DNA from: a virus
Virus record (IMG/VR): IMGVR_UViG_3300008954_000020
Location: 38,579-102,578 of that record
Length of the DNA: 64,000 bases
Reading direction: 5' to 3' (one strand)
The first letter of the stretch is position 1; every line of letters begins with the position of its first letter. Made by a program: the position numbers and the translations under genes. Positions 1 to 8,956 of the stretch are shown here, piece by piece. The notes beneath the pieces were generated by a model. It had not been told where the DNA came from. It did no database searches and saw only the letters and a list, made by a program, of their open reading frames with translations.

Positions 1-593
1 GGAAAGTGTTTCATGATTAATTCTGCAAGAACCTTGTCGTTGTATTCGATATTTTCAGTTTCTAAAATTAACTTACATCTATCAAAAACCTGTTCTGCAA
101 GAACCTTTTTCTCTTTGCCGGGAATACGAAATTCTACAGTTGTACATCGTGAATGTAAAGGTTCGATGATTCTATTTTTAAAATTGCATGTTAGAATAAA
201 TCGACAGTTCGATGAGAACTCTTCAATAAATCCACGAAGTGCGGGTTGGGTTGACTGTGCATTTGAATAATCAAATTCATCAAGGATGACTACTTTTTGT
301 CCACCAGCAATTGAAACCGTACTTGCAAAGTTTCGAATCTTTGTTCGAAGGGTATCAATATTACCATCCTCGGAACAGTTAATTAGAATATAATCTAACT
401 CAAGTTCATGACACAGTGCTCGAGCCACTGTTGTCTTTCCACATCCTGCACCGCCCGACAAGAGAAGATTTTGCATCTCTCCTGAATTAATAATTTCTTG
501 AAATGTTTCTTTAATAGAATAAGATAGAATGCAATCTTTGACTCTTTGAGGACGATATTTTTCGACCCACAAAGTGTTTTCAATAGTTTTCAT
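1..593 (-). CDS. gp44: Sliding clamp loader large subunit gp44 (3' end cut off)
   Basis: This is an AAA+ ATPase of the replication factor C/DnaX type, which with gp62 loads the gp45 clamp onto primer-template DNA. About 197 residues are visible. They show a Walker A box GGAGCGKTT near residue 47, a Walker B box VVILDEFD near residue 99 and the HSRC sensor/arginine-finger motif near residue 150. The ATG is at 591-593 and the frame is open to the window edge, so the C-terminal domain is missing here. The gene follows gp45 with one base between them, the usual T4 order 45-44. Expression probably depends on the promoter ahead of the gp45 cluster, because I see none in the one-base gap. Confidence 0.93.
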   Translation of the reverse strand, partial: MKTIENTLWVEKYRPQRVKDCILSYSIKETFQEIINSGEMQNLLLSGGAGCGKTTVARALCHELELDYILINCSEDGNIDTLRTKIRNFASTVSIAGGQKVVILDEFDYSNAQSTQPALRGFIEEFSSNCRFILTCNFKNRIIEPLHSRCTTVEFRIPGKEKKVLAEQVFDRCKLILETENIEYNDKVLAELIMKHF

Positions 594-594
594 A

Positions 595-1287
595 TTATTC
601 TCCGTAGTGAGAATCAGATTCCATAGCAATATAATACTTCAAATCGATTGATTTGTGATTAAATTGTGATACAATCTTTTCTGTGATACTTACATCATAA
701 TCGCCGGGAAGGATTTTAAGATTTTCTACCTTGAAGTAAAATTCGAAATCCTCACTTGTTCCAAGTTCGCCCAAATCAATAGAGTAACTATTACTGCCAC
801 GGTCAGCCTTATCCAGAGCAACAAGTTGTAAAACCTCGCCGTCATTTCGGACACAGATATCAGGAACCTGAAGAACTGCAGCCGCCTTTTGGATTTCATT
901 GAATTGTTTTTGAGTTAATTCAAAAGAAACAACAGGTTCCGGCATATTAAGTTCTTTTGTTGCTGACAACAAAAGCGATGGGTCAGAATAATGATATCGA
1001 ACAGATGCACCACCGCTTTCACTGATGGTCACATACTTTTCTTCAAACATCAATTCGGGATTATTAAATAATGAAATAGTTCCAAGGAACTTGTTCAAAT
1101 CCCAAACGCCAAACGGAATATCAAAATCTTCAGACACAGTTGCTTCTGCCATGATATTTTTCATGGGAGATAATGTCTTGATTGTATTTCCTGTTTCGAC
1201 CAGAAGGTTCGTATTAATTGTTGCAAAGTTTTTGAGAATGTCGAATGTATTTCGACTCAATTTCACTGTATTCATAGTTGTAGTCAT
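595..1287 (-). CDS. gp45: DNA polymerase sliding clamp gp45
   Basis: This is the trimeric processivity clamp. It encircles DNA for the polymerase and in T4-like phages also acts as the mobile activator of late transcription together with gp55 and gp33. The 230-residue length is close to T4 gp45 (228). The N-terminal LSPMKNIMA and DLNKFLGTISLF segments are typical of the family. The ATG at 1285-1287 has AAGGA upstream and directly follows the stop of the small gene before it. It is probably transcribed from the TTGACA promoter at 1525-1552. A second Met at residue 5 is a possible alternative start. Confidence 0.93.
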   Translation of the reverse strand: MTTTMNTVKLSRNTFDILKNFATINTNLLVETGNTIKTLSPMKNIMAEATVSEDFDIPFGVWDLNKFLGTISLFNNPELMFEEKYVTISESGGASVRYHYSDPSLLLSATKELNMPEPVVSFELTQKQFNEIQKAAAVLQVPDICVRNDGEVLQLVALDKADRGSNSYSIDLGELGTSEDFEFYFKVENLKILPGDYDVSITEKIVSQFNHKSIDLKYYIAMESDSHYGE

Positions 1288-1506
1288 TCACCAATCCTTA
1301 TCTAAGGTGTCTCCATACCAATCGTTTATATCATCGAGGTCTTTGGAACTACGCAAGTTGTTTCCATAGTCCTTAAAATCTCGAAGTATATGTTTAGTGT
1401 CCTTCCGCTTTCTTCGGGACTTACTTTTCTTTTGACTACGAGCCGAACTAATATCATAATAATCTTCGTACTCGTTGTGTGTTTCTTTTTTGTTTTTCTT
1501 ACTCAT
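1288..1506 (-). CDS. Small basic protein of unknown function
   Basis: A 72-residue protein with a Lys/Arg/Ser-rich first half (KKSKSRRKRKD) and an acidic C-terminus (DDINDWYGDTLDKDW). I do not recognise the family. T4 has small genes 45.1, 45.2 and rpbA in this place, but I see no convincing match to any of them. I prefer the ATG at 1506 over the one at 1518, because the -10 box at 1525-1530 would put transcription start near 1518. The stop touches the gp45 start, so the two are likely co-translated. The charge pattern suggests nucleic-acid or protein contact, which is inference only. Confidence 0.6.
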   Translation of the reverse strand: MSKKNKKETHNEYEDYYDISSARSQKKSKSRRKRKDTKHILRDFKDYGNNLRSSKDLDDINDWYGDTLDKDW

Positions 1507-1524
1507 CTCAAATATCACGCATGT

Positions 1525-1552
1525 ATTTTACCACAAATACACAAGATGTCAA
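1525..1552 (-). promoter_or_regulatory. Early-type sigma70-like promoter before the gp45 cluster
   Basis: On the minus strand an exact TTGACA (1547-1552) is followed by a 16-bp spacer and TAAAAT (1525-1530), with TGG just ahead of the -10 (extended -10). It lies between rnh and the small gene that precedes gp45, with start of transcription expected near 1518. Confidence 0.8.
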
Positions 1553-1579
1553 GTGTATTATTTTGTATTTGTGTGGGCA

Positions 1580-2413
1580 TCAAACAAACTCCTGAATGTT
1601 TTCCATAAGGTTCCGCAATCGTTTTTCAATAAAGTAAGAAAGGATTTTACTTCCATCAGTTTCGGTAGTTTTATTGAACTGAGAGAGTACTTCTTCTTCT
1701 ATGTAGGAGGGAATCATATTAAGATTAATCATCCTATTATTTCTATCATAGTTTCTATTTTCTGTCCACTTATGTAATTCTTCTCGAATCATTTCTGCCT
1801 TTTTATTTCCACATCCCGTTTGTCGTTTTCCTTCTGTCACGAACACATCATCATCTGAAAGGATGTTGGGTATACCATCTGATGCATCACCCTTTATGAT
1901 ATGGTCTACAAGAAATCGTTCGGGGTCACTACAAACCAAAAACGATTTCTTCAACGGACTGTATTGTTTAACATTAGGATATCGCTGTAATTGTTGAAAA
2001 TCTTTGTCGTTTGAAACGATAACAATATTTTCTTGCAGATGATATTGTTTTGCAAGGATACCAATAATGTCATCTGCTTCTGCTCTGTCCACTGTGATGT
2101 TTTTGAATGGAAATATTTCTTCTACTTCTTCACGAATCGTATTCAAACATTTATAAATTACATTCCAGTCAAACTTAGATTCTTTTTGGTCTTTCCTGCG
2201 ACTAGCTTTATAGTGTGGGAATATATCTCTTCGCCAACAATGCGGAGAGTCGTTTGCAATTACAAGTTCGCCATACTTATTCTTGAATTTATTTCGATAC
2301 ATTCGATATGTGTTCAATACTAAATGCCTAAGAATATCTTCATCAACTTCTCCATTACGAATGGTTGTAAAAATAGCTGCTAAAATAATTTGGTTGTTAT
2401 CAATAATAATCAT
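1580..2413 (-). CDS. rnh: RNase H / 5'-3' flap exonuclease
   Basis: A FEN-1/T4 RNase H family metal-dependent nuclease that removes RNA primers and flaps from lagging-strand fragments. It has 277 residues (T4: 305). The acidic metal-binding motifs are all present: VIANDSPHCWRR near residue 52, DRAEADDIIG near 110, VSNDKDFQQLQ near 135 and KGDASDGIPN near 172. The gene overlaps the stop of the upstream unknown gene by 4 bases (ATGA), so translation is coupled. It lies between gp46 and gp45, whereas T4 rnh lies near gene 32. Confidence 0.88.
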   Translation of the reverse strand: MIIIDNNQIILAAIFTTIRNGEVDEDILRHLVLNTYRMYRNKFKNKYGELVIANDSPHCWRRDIFPHYKASRRKDQKESKFDWNVIYKCLNTIREEVEEIFPFKNITVDRAEADDIIGILAKQYHLQENIVIVSNDKDFQQLQRYPNVKQYSPLKKSFLVCSDPERFLVDHIIKGDASDGIPNILSDDDVFVTEGKRQTGCGNKKAEMIREELHKWTENRNYDRNNRMINLNMIPSYIEEEVLSQFNKTTETDGSKILSYFIEKRLRNLMENIQEFV

Positions 2414-2814
2414 TTCTTTTTCTTCTTTAGTTTTTTCTTGCCTCGTTGAACAGCATCATGAAAACATTTTAGTTTTTGGTCTGCGTGGCTTCGCATCCAA
2501 TTGCGGTCTTCTTTGTTGCCATTCGATTGCATCCAAAAAGCCAGTTCTATTAGAAATTCACTTCCTTCAACATATTTTCCATTAAAGAAAACTCGTACCC
2601 GAAGGTCTTTCCCCCGTTCAAAAAATGGATAGTCTTCTTTGGGTGCTAGTTTATATGTACGAATTGAAAATTTCGAAGAGATAATTTCCAGACCGGCTTT
2701 CATATACTTCTCGTAAGATAATGATGTCTTAGGAGAAACTCCACTCGTCCACTCTCGTTCAACCTTTTTTGATTGAACTTTCTTTTTGGTCTTTTTCTTG
2801 GTTTTGTTTTTCAT
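2410..2814 (-). CDS. Conserved-looking unknown protein between gp46 and rnh
   Basis: A 134-residue basic protein. Lys-rich tails at both ends (KKKTKKK at the N-terminus, GKKKLKKKKK at the C-terminus) flank a globular middle containing YEKYMKAGLEII, RVRVFFNGKYVEG and a cluster with NWMRSHADQKL. I do not recognise it. It overlaps gp46 and rnh by 4 bases each, so it belongs to the same recombination/replication transcript. The basic tails would suit a DNA-binding accessory, which is inference from composition. Confidence 0.6.
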   Translation of the reverse strand: MKNKTKKKTKKKVQSKKVEREWTSGVSPKTSLSYEKYMKAGLEIISSKFSIRTYKLAPKEDYPFFERGKDLRVRVFFNGKYVEGSEFLIELAFWMQSNGNKEDRNWMRSHADQKLKCFHDAVQRGKKKLKKKKK

Positions 2815-4532
2815 AACATTTTGCTGAAATTATTTTGTTTTTCAAAGGTCATTTGGTTTGGAAATTTATCAGCCAATTGATCTGATTTGTGGCTGATTAC
2901 GAATATATTACATCTTTGACTTAAAGAATGTATCAATTTTAAAAATTCTTCTGTACCAAAAGCATCGAGCGACGAATCAAATACTTCATCAAGAATTAAA
3001 AGATTTGTATTTGCACTATTCTTTAATCTAGCAATTTCTCGCCATGACAAAAGAAGTGATAAATCAATTCTCATTTTTTCTCCTTCGCTAAATGACATGT
3101 AACTAAAATCGTCACGGTGTCTGCTCTTGATGGTTTCATTGAATTCTTCGTCTAATGTAAATTGAGCAAAGAAGTCCATTGAAGCCAAATATTTGTTGAT
3201 GAGTTTATTCATCATAGGAAGATAGTGTTTAATGATTTTTGATTTGATACCGCCATCCTTTAACAACGAAGTGGCAATATCATAATAATACAAATCTTCA
3301 ATTCGTTCTTTCTTTTCTTCCTGTTGTATATTCATATTTTGTTTGTAGGTTGTGAGTTTTTCAGTTTCACTTTTGATTTGGTCTTGGTCTTTTTTAATCA
3401 GTTCAGTTTGTTCTACTAATTTTTCCATATACCCAACGGCTGCACTAACCCACCCATTCTTAGAAGAAATGTCATCTTCCAATGCAGTAATTTCAGAAAG
3501 TTTGTTGTCTACTGTAATGGAATGTTCTTGTATTTCTTCGTAATGAACAGCAAGTTCTTCCATTGCATTTTCAATTTCAACCAACTTATCTTTCTTCCGT
3601 TCAACAGTTTTAATTACATTGGTATTTGATTCATCAATATCTTGTGTACAGGTGGGACAAACTTCATTCATTTCAAAGAATAAAATGCCCTCTTCGGCTT
3701 TTCTTTTATTTGATCCTAGTTGTTTCTTTAGAACTTCAACCCTTCGAATCTTTGATTGTAAATCACCATACGATTTTATTTCTTTTCGTTTGTGGTCTGA
3801 TGTTAATCTCAAGTCTTCGATTTTGGTTTGATGGTTTTTAATTTTCTTCTTGGTTTCTAATATTTCTTTTTCGTTTTCTGCGGAACTTTGTTCTGATTTC
3901 TTAGATACATTTTCGATATGAGATTCTAGTATTTCGATTTTTTCTTTTAGAACTTCGATGTTAAATATAATCTCTCTGTGTTCTTCTCGACAAGTTGATA
4001 TGTGGGTTTTAAGAATCGTATTCATATCAGAAAAGATATTGATATCCAGAATATCTTCAATAACTCCACGCCGGTCTGATGTACTTAATTGCATAAAAGG
4101 AACAAAGGACGAACTACCTAAAATCACAACTTGTGTAAAAGACTTATAATTCATTTTTAGAATTTGGTCTTCCAACATTCGCTGATAATCTTTTGTCTTG
4201 GCATTTTGGTCGAATAATTCCCCGTTTCGATAAATTTCAAATTTCTTGGGTTTTATACCTCTGATAATTTTATATGAATCATCACCAATTTCAAACTCTA
4301 CTTCCACCCACAAGTTTTTCTTGTTTATACTGTTAACCAATTGCGGAATATTAATTTTTCGAAATGGTTTTCCAAATAACCCAAAGGTGATAGAATCTAA
4401 TAATGCAAAAGATTTTCCATGACCGTTATTCCCTGATACAAGAGTCATAGAATGTCGGTCTAATTGTATTTCTGTAACAGCGTTTCCGAATGAACCAAAG
4501 TTTCGGAAACGAACTTTCTTAAAATTTATCAC
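2811..4532 (-). CDS. gp46: Recombination endonuclease subunit gp46 (Rad50-like)
   Basis: An SMC/Rad50-type ATPase that with gp47 resects DNA ends for recombination-dependent replication and degrades host DNA. It has 573 residues (T4: 560). Visible are Walker A GNNGHGKS at 34-41, a long coiled coil broken by the zinc hook CPTC at about 292-295, the ABC signature MSFSEGEKMRID near 480 and Walker B LLILDEVFD near 512. The start is GTG (4530-4532), overlapping the gp47 stop as GTGA, so it is translated by coupling to gp47. Confidence 0.93.
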   Translation of the reverse strand: MINFKKVRFRNFGSFGNAVTEIQLDRHSMTLVSGNNGHGKSFALLDSITFGLFGKPFRKINIPQLVNSINKKNLWVEVEFEIGDDSYKIIRGIKPKKFEIYRNGELFDQNAKTKDYQRMLEDQILKMNYKSFTQVVILGSSSFVPFMQLSTSDRRGVIEDILDINIFSDMNTILKTHISTCREEHREIIFNIEVLKEKIEILESHIENVSKKSEQSSAENEKEILETKKKIKNHQTKIEDLRLTSDHKRKEIKSYGDLQSKIRRVEVLKKQLGSNKRKAEEGILFFEMNEVCPTCTQDIDESNTNVIKTVERKKDKLVEIENAMEELAVHYEEIQEHSITVDNKLSEITALEDDISSKNGWVSAAVGYMEKLVEQTELIKKDQDQIKSETEKLTTYKQNMNIQQEEKKERIEDLYYYDIATSLLKDGGIKSKIIKHYLPMMNKLINKYLASMDFFAQFTLDEEFNETIKSRHRDDFSYMSFSEGEKMRIDLSLLLSWREIARLKNSANTNLLILDEVFDSSLDAFGTEEFLKLIHSLSQRCNIFVISHKSDQLADKFPNQMTFEKQNNFSKML

Positions 4533-5593
4533 TGTGAAAGACTCTCCGTGTACAGGTCTTTAATTATCTTCTTCAACTTTCCTGTGTTTTCAATTTCTTC
4601 CATTGTATCAATCTCATTCAGAATAAGTGTCAGTGTATCCTTGGACATGTCAATAACATCCTCATCATCAATTTCTTGTTGAATTATGTCTTCAATAATT
4701 GTGAGATTGCCTACTTGTGCATTATACAGTTTATCTAAGAACCTGTCAAACAAATAAGGACTTCTTTTATATCTTACAAAAACTTTAACTTGCCCATTTT
4801 TATATTTTTTGAAATCGCCGGACTTAATCCAATCTTCGATTTTTTCTGATTCACTATCATCATAATCGATAGCATGAAACATCCGTAATGGGTTTTCAAT
4901 AAATTCAAGAGTTCTAGTTTCTGTATCAAAAACATGAAATCCCTTTCGGACATTTAAATCCGTAAAAGTAATTTGATACTGGGCTCCCAAATAATAAATG
5001 TTATCTTTATTGCTCTTTTGATGAAAGTGTCCAGACCAAACTTGTTCAAATCGTTTTAACGGTTTATCATCCATCCCACCATCATGTCTAATGCCGGGCA
5101 CAATTTCATAACCATTTAATTCAAAATGACCCACAGCAATAGGACATGCCGTAGAGTCCAATAACTTTAAACACTTGTCTTTGTTTGATTTATTTATCCA
5201 CGGAACCATAACAAAACCTTCTTTATCTAACCACAGTTCTTGTGGTGTTTCGATGATATTAAAGTTTTTGTAACGGTTACCTAACAATTCACGAACAGAA
5301 TTTAGTTCGTTAGTATTTTTGTAATAGGTATCGTGATTACCAAGAATAATATGAGTTTCTATACCGATATCTTCTAACGGTTCTAGAAATCTTTTTCTGG
5401 TATTATTAAGTGTATTGAAATTTACAAATTTCCTTCTGTCCATCAAATCGCCCAAGTGAAAAATAGCGTCTATTTTATTCTCTTGGATGTAGGGAAAGAA
5501 GGTTTCTTCAAAAAACTGAAAGAAGTAATCTGCAAATATTTGGGAGTCCGCTCGAGCCCCAAAGTGCGTGTCATTAATCAGTGCTATCTTCAT
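4529..5593 (-). CDS. gp47: Recombination endonuclease subunit gp47 (Mre11-like)
   Basis: A calcineurin-like metallophosphoesterase and the nuclease partner of gp46. It has 354 residues (T4: 339). The metal-binding motifs appear in order: NDTHFGAR near residue 7, HLGDLMDRR near 46, LGNHDTYY near 90, VGHFELNG near 155 and SGHFHQKS near 186. It overlaps the 3' end of gp55 by 20 bases and the start of gp46 by 4, so gp55, gp47 and gp46 form one tight transcription unit. Confidence 0.93.
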   Translation of the reverse strand: MKIALINDTHFGARADSQIFADYFFQFFEETFFPYIQENKIDAIFHLGDLMDRRKFVNFNTLNNTRKRFLEPLEDIGIETHIILGNHDTYYKNTNELNSVRELLGNRYKNFNIIETPQELWLDKEGFVMVPWINKSNKDKCLKLLDSTACPIAVGHFELNGYEIVPGIRHDGGMDDKPLKRFEQVWSGHFHQKSNKDNIYYLGAQYQITFTDLNVRKGFHVFDTETRTLEFIENPLRMFHAIDYDDSESEKIEDWIKSGDFKKYKNGQVKVFVRYKRSPYLFDRFLDKLYNAQVGNLTIIEDIIQQEIDDEDVIDMSKDTLTLILNEIDTMEEIENTGKLKKIIKDLYTESLSQ

Positions 5594-6128
5594 TATCTAA
5601 AAACTCGTCTAGGCTTCCTTGCTTTTTTTTAGTTTTCTTTTTCTTTGGTTCGAACTTTTCAATATCTGTTGGAGACAATCTCATCATGTCTGCAATTGGA
5701 TTATCGCTATTTGTTCTGACCTTTAAATTTTCTTTAATTGAACCGTCAATATCGGTTATTTCCATCATTTTGTATTTGATGTAATTTTGTTTCTTTTCTT
5801 TTTGAATTCTACGCAGGAATGCATAATAAATTATTTGAGTAAAATATGAAAATGGATTTTTAGATTTATCAGGGTCGAAATTACTGCAATACATTAAACA
5901 GTTTTCGATTCCATCCCCTATCATTTCTTCTCGATAGGGATAATTTATAAAGTTTGGTCGCCAAGCCAAATTTGTTGCAATGTCAACAAAACATTTTCCA
6001 ATATATTCGGTAACAGGAGGTTTATCTTCCCCTTGTGCCTCAGCATTTTTTACTTGTTCTTTCCATTGTTTCATTGCCGCATAAAATTCTTTATTATCAA
6101 TATAATGATTTACTTTCTTTTTAGCCAT
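5574..6128 (-). CDS. gp55: Late-transcription sigma factor gp55
   Basis: A small divergent sigma factor that directs host RNA polymerase to the TATAAATA late promoters, with gp33 and the gp45 clamp. It has 184 residues (T4: 185). The middle block, with WRPNFINYPYREEMIGDGIENCL and SYFTQIIYYAFLRRIQKEKKQ-type sequence, corresponds to the region-2 core of gp55. A strong AGGAGG lies 14 bases before the ATG at 6126-6128, and an exact TTGACA promoter lies just upstream. An early promoter on a late sigma gene fits the timing expected for T4-like phages. Confidence 0.9.
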   Translation of the reverse strand: MAKKKVNHYIDNKEFYAAMKQWKEQVKNAEAQGEDKPPVTEYIGKCFVDIATNLAWRPNFINYPYREEMIGDGIENCLMYCSNFDPDKSKNPFSYFTQIIYYAFLRRIQKEKKQNYIKYKMMEITDIDGSIKENLKVRTNSDNPIADMMRLSPTDIEKFEPKKKKTKKKQGSLDEFLDNEDSTD

Positions 6129-6160
6129 GATTCATTCTAGAACCTCCTTCCATATCACAT

Positions 6161-6188
6161 AGTATACACCAAAAATGTACTATGTCAA
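6161..6188 (-). promoter_or_regulatory. Early-type promoter of gp55
   Basis: Minus strand: TTGACA (6183-6188), 16-bp spacer, TATACT (6161-6166), expected start near 6154 and AGGAGG before the gp55 ATG. It sits in the 163-base gap between gp55 and the LSm-like gene. The rest of that gap shows only a 12-bp perfect palindrome at 6282-6293 with no T-run. Confidence 0.85.
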
Positions 6189-6291
6189 GTTTTTTTATTT
6201 AATTTTGAATTTTGTTCTTGCTTTGTGGCTTGCCAATGGTATTATCTCATTGTAGCCGTTTGTAGATTTAAATAGGTTGCCAGCCTTAAGG

Positions 6292-6924
6292 CTAGAGATA
6301 ATCTTTGGGGTCGATTGGCCAATGTCCATAATGATTTCCGAATTCATCGGGGTCATCAAATTTTTCTGGGCAATCGTCATCAAAGTCCCAATCATCTTGA
6401 GTGATTGTTTGTGTTTCATCGGTGTGTGCATCAATCAATGTCATTAAATCATTTAAAAAATCTTCAGTAATTGGCAATTGTAATTTATTCAATTTTTCCA
6501 TGATTGAAGCTTCATCCATTATGTCTCCCTCTTGATTTTTTATATCTTCTAAAAGTTCTGATAAATCTGCTTCTGAGAAGTTATTCATGGCATCTTCAAC
6601 CATTTTTGAGATTTCATTTTCTTTGAAAAGGCCGGGAGCATCGTCATGATTCATTCTGCGTTCATACATTTCTGTAATTTTTGGATCGGCAGTACTGGTG
6701 TGTAAAACACGGTTCTTTTCTATAGTTGTAGATAAATCTATTGAAAATTTCAACCAATCTCGAAGGAATATAAATTCCTTTGAATTCATGGGGTTTTCAC
6801 CCATCATAAATGCATTAATTGAATATGGTCTATTTACAGTATATTCTTTATCGTTTTCGGAAACTAGATTTCCGATTACGCTTTCTCCTGATAATAGTCG
6901 AAATATTACTGGGCCCTTTTTCAT
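6292..6924 (-). CDS. LSm-like N-terminal domain protein
   Basis: A 210-residue acidic protein. The first 40 residues (GPVIFRLLSGESVIGNL then a short strand ending YTVNRPYSI) resemble the Sm/LSm beta-barrel entry seen in small proteins of marine T4-like phages. The remainder is helical and very acidic (DDWDFDDDCPEKFDDPDE). I infer an RNA- or protein-binding role from the fold resemblance only. It lies 3 bases after uvsW and upstream of the gp55 promoter, so it probably shares the uvsY-uvsW transcript. Confidence 0.6.
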   Translation of the reverse strand: MKKGPVIFRLLSGESVIGNLVSENDKEYTVNRPYSINAFMMGENPMNSKEFIFLRDWLKFSIDLSTTIEKNRVLHTSTADPKITEMYERRMNHDDAPGLFKENEISKMVEDAMNNFSEADLSELLEDIKNQEGDIMDEASIMEKLNKLQLPITEDFLNDLMTLIDAHTDETQTITQDDWDFDDDCPEKFDDPDEFGNHYGHWPIDPKDYL

Positions 6925-6927
6925 GTC

Positions 6928-8427
6928 TTATCCTTCCGAATAAAGATTTATTGGTACTACACGGTATTCAAATTTTTCAGATTTGTATATCTTAAGTCGT
7001 TCATATGCGTGTCGCAATGTATGATTATTCCATTTTTTCCAATGAAGATCATCTGCGATATCATATAGTTTTGCTTTATCTTTGTGTTCTGACTTTCTTA
7101 GTTGCCTTCCTATACTTTGTAAGACTCTAATCCTACTTTTTGATGGTGAAGAAAACACGATATTGTGTAGTCTTTTTATCGAAATTCCTGTACTAAAAGT
7201 TCCGTATGAAGCAATTATAATTGCGTTAGATTCTTTCTCTGTAATTTGACGAATCTTTTCTCTAACTTCAATATCAGTCCCTCCGTACACGAAAAATATA
7301 TTTCGATTTTTACACTTGTGTTCCATTGTTTTACATAATGGTTTACCGTGTTTTGAAACAAACTGAAATAATACTAATGTATTCCCCTTTAACTTATTAC
7401 AGAGATTACAAATAAAATCATTTCTCTTAGTATTTGAAAGAAGATAATCTATCTCCCCTTGATATGTAGACCTTTTAATTTCGTTGCGTATGTATTCTGG
7501 ATATTTTAACAGGATACAATCTATAGAAAAGTCACTAAGAAGGTCTTTTTCAATTAATTTTTTAGTAGTTGTTACTTTAAATATCGGCCCGAATAGACCT
7601 TCGATTACGAGTTTGTGGGTTTGAGTTCCGTCCAGTGTTCCTGTTGTGCCGAATCGGTACGGGCACTCTTCTAGTTTGGACATAATGTTTGTCAAAGATT
7701 TGGCTTTGAACAGATGGCATTCGTCCCCGACAACCATTGAAAATTCGTTGAAATAAGTTTTTGGTAATTTGTAAATACTTTGCCATGTTGAGATAACCAC
7801 CCTTTTCTTTTTAATAAGTTTCTCTCTGCCAGCAAATACTTTGTGACAGTTTTTCTCTACATCCCAATCTGATTGGGAACTATAATCTGCAAAGTCATTA
7901 TACATTTGGGTTACAAGTGATGTTGTTGGTACGACTATCAATACCTTTTTGTTCGATTCAATATGTTCAAGGTAATATCTCATCAACATGTAAATTATTA
8001 AAGACTTTCCTGATCCAGTGGGTGAAAGTAATAAACATCTTTCGCTGTTTACTGCATACTCAAAAGCCATAGATTGGTGTTTATGTGGTGAAACTGGTTT
8101 ATCAGATATACGGATATCAAGTGAATCAATAAATTCACCGAAGTCGTTTTGTCTATCATTTAGTTGTAGGTCTGGGTCTACTTCGCAAGAGTAGTTTCTG
8201 TCTTTAGCAAACTTAACAACATAGTCCAGAAGTCCTGCGTATATTCTTTGACTGTGTACATTATAGAGTTTAATCTGGCCGTCCCACATCTTATTTCTAA
8301 ATGCGGGCATATATTCATGGCCAGGAACTTTAAATGTGAAGAAATCCGAAAGCTCTTTTGCAAGCCCTCGTTCACAGTTAACTCTTATGTTGACTGAATC
8401 AACGGGTTGTATTACCAAATCATTCAT
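6928..8427 (-). CDS. uvsW: UvsW ATP-dependent DNA/RNA helicase
   Basis: A superfamily 2 helicase that unwinds branched DNA and R-loops and helps switch T4 from origin- to recombination-dependent replication. It contains an N-terminal DNA-binding region, Walker A SPTGSGKS near residue 139, the DECH box near 234, and motifs V/VI (TGISIKRLHN and QSIGRQLRK) near the C-terminus. I chose the ATG at 8427 (499 residues) because the protein then begins like T4 UvsW and does not overlap the dCMP deaminase. An in-frame ATG at 8505 would add 26 residues and overlap that gene by 62 bases. Confidence 0.9.
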   Translation of the reverse strand: MNDLVIQPVDSVNIRVNCERGLAKELSDFFTFKVPGHEYMPAFRNKMWDGQIKLYNVHSQRIYAGLLDYVVKFAKDRNYSCEVDPDLQLNDRQNDFGEFIDSLDIRISDKPVSPHKHQSMAFEYAVNSERCLLLSPTGSGKSLIIYMLMRYYLEHIESNKKVLIVVPTTSLVTQMYNDFADYSSQSDWDVEKNCHKVFAGREKLIKKKRVVISTWQSIYKLPKTYFNEFSMVVGDECHLFKAKSLTNIMSKLEECPYRFGTTGTLDGTQTHKLVIEGLFGPIFKVTTTKKLIEKDLLSDFSIDCILLKYPEYIRNEIKRSTYQGEIDYLLSNTKRNDFICNLCNKLKGNTLVLFQFVSKHGKPLCKTMEHKCKNRNIFFVYGGTDIEVREKIRQITEKESNAIIIASYGTFSTGISIKRLHNIVFSSPSKSRIRVLQSIGRQLRKSEHKDKAKLYDIADDLHWKKWNNHTLRHAYERLKIYKSEKFEYRVVPINLYSEG

Positions 8428-8443
8428 TCCATTAGTATTTATG

Positions 8444-8956
8444 CTATGGAATGATGGATTCTCCGTCAAAAAGAACTTTAATGTCTTTTCTCTCAATTCG
8501 ACCATCCCAATTTACTACATCAATTCCAGCAGCATTCATTAATTCTAGGCCTCTATCGATACTTTCTTTCCATCTATTTGTGGCAAGTTCGTACATTAAA
8601 TGATGGCCTACAAATTTAGAAATACCGCTTTGAACAATTCCCCTAGCACATTCAGCGCAACACCACCAAGGACAATACATGATTAACCCAGAAGTTGAAA
8701 ACCCCTTTAATGCACATCTATAAATAGCATTTCTTTCTGCATGTTCAAAGTACTCATACTTTTCGGGTCGTTCAAACATAGATTTTGTTGGATTAATACC
8801 ATGTGTAAAGGTATTTGTTGCATATGTAACCACACCCTCTGCGGGTGAAACTAATACACAACCAACTTGCGTTACGGGGTCTTGACTTTTATCTCTTGCA
8901 TATTTGTATGCTTCGGTGAGATATACCCTATCCATAGGATCGAAAGATTCACTCAT
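8444..8956 (-). CDS. cd: Deoxycytidylate (dCMP) deaminase
   Basis: A zinc-dependent cytidine/dCMP deaminase making dUMP from dCMP for thymidylate synthesis during phage DNA replication. The zinc site is HAE (H72, E74) plus CCAEC (C100, C103), preceded by the PWW variant of the usual proline motif. I start at the ATG at 8956 (170 residues), which overlaps the uvsY stop as ATGA. The ATG at 8980 would add 8 residues but has no visible ribosome site. Placement between uvsY and uvsW makes it part of the early replication/recombination transcript. Confidence 0.87.
   Translation of the reverse strand: MSESFDPMDRVYLTEAYKYARDKSQDPVTQVGCVLVSPAEGVVTYATNTFTHGINPTKSMFERPEKYEYFEHAERNAIYRCALKGFSTSGLIMYCPWWCCAECARGIVQSGISKFVGHHLMYELATNRWKESIDRGLELMNAAGIDVVNWDGRIERKDIKVLFDGESIIP

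Noticed and set aside
6282-6293. Perfect 12-bp palindrome AGCCTTAAGGCT at the end of the LSm-like gene
   Set aside because: No loop and no T-run on the minus strand, so it is not a convincing terminator; might be chance.
6195-6434. 79-codon frame across the end of the LSm-like gene into the gp55 upstream gap
   Set aside because: Most of it overlaps a better gene in another frame, and the part in the gap has no start codon.
8425-8505. Longer UvsW with 26 extra N-terminal residues
   Set aside because: It would overlap the dCMP deaminase by 62 bases and the T4 protein begins at the inner Met.
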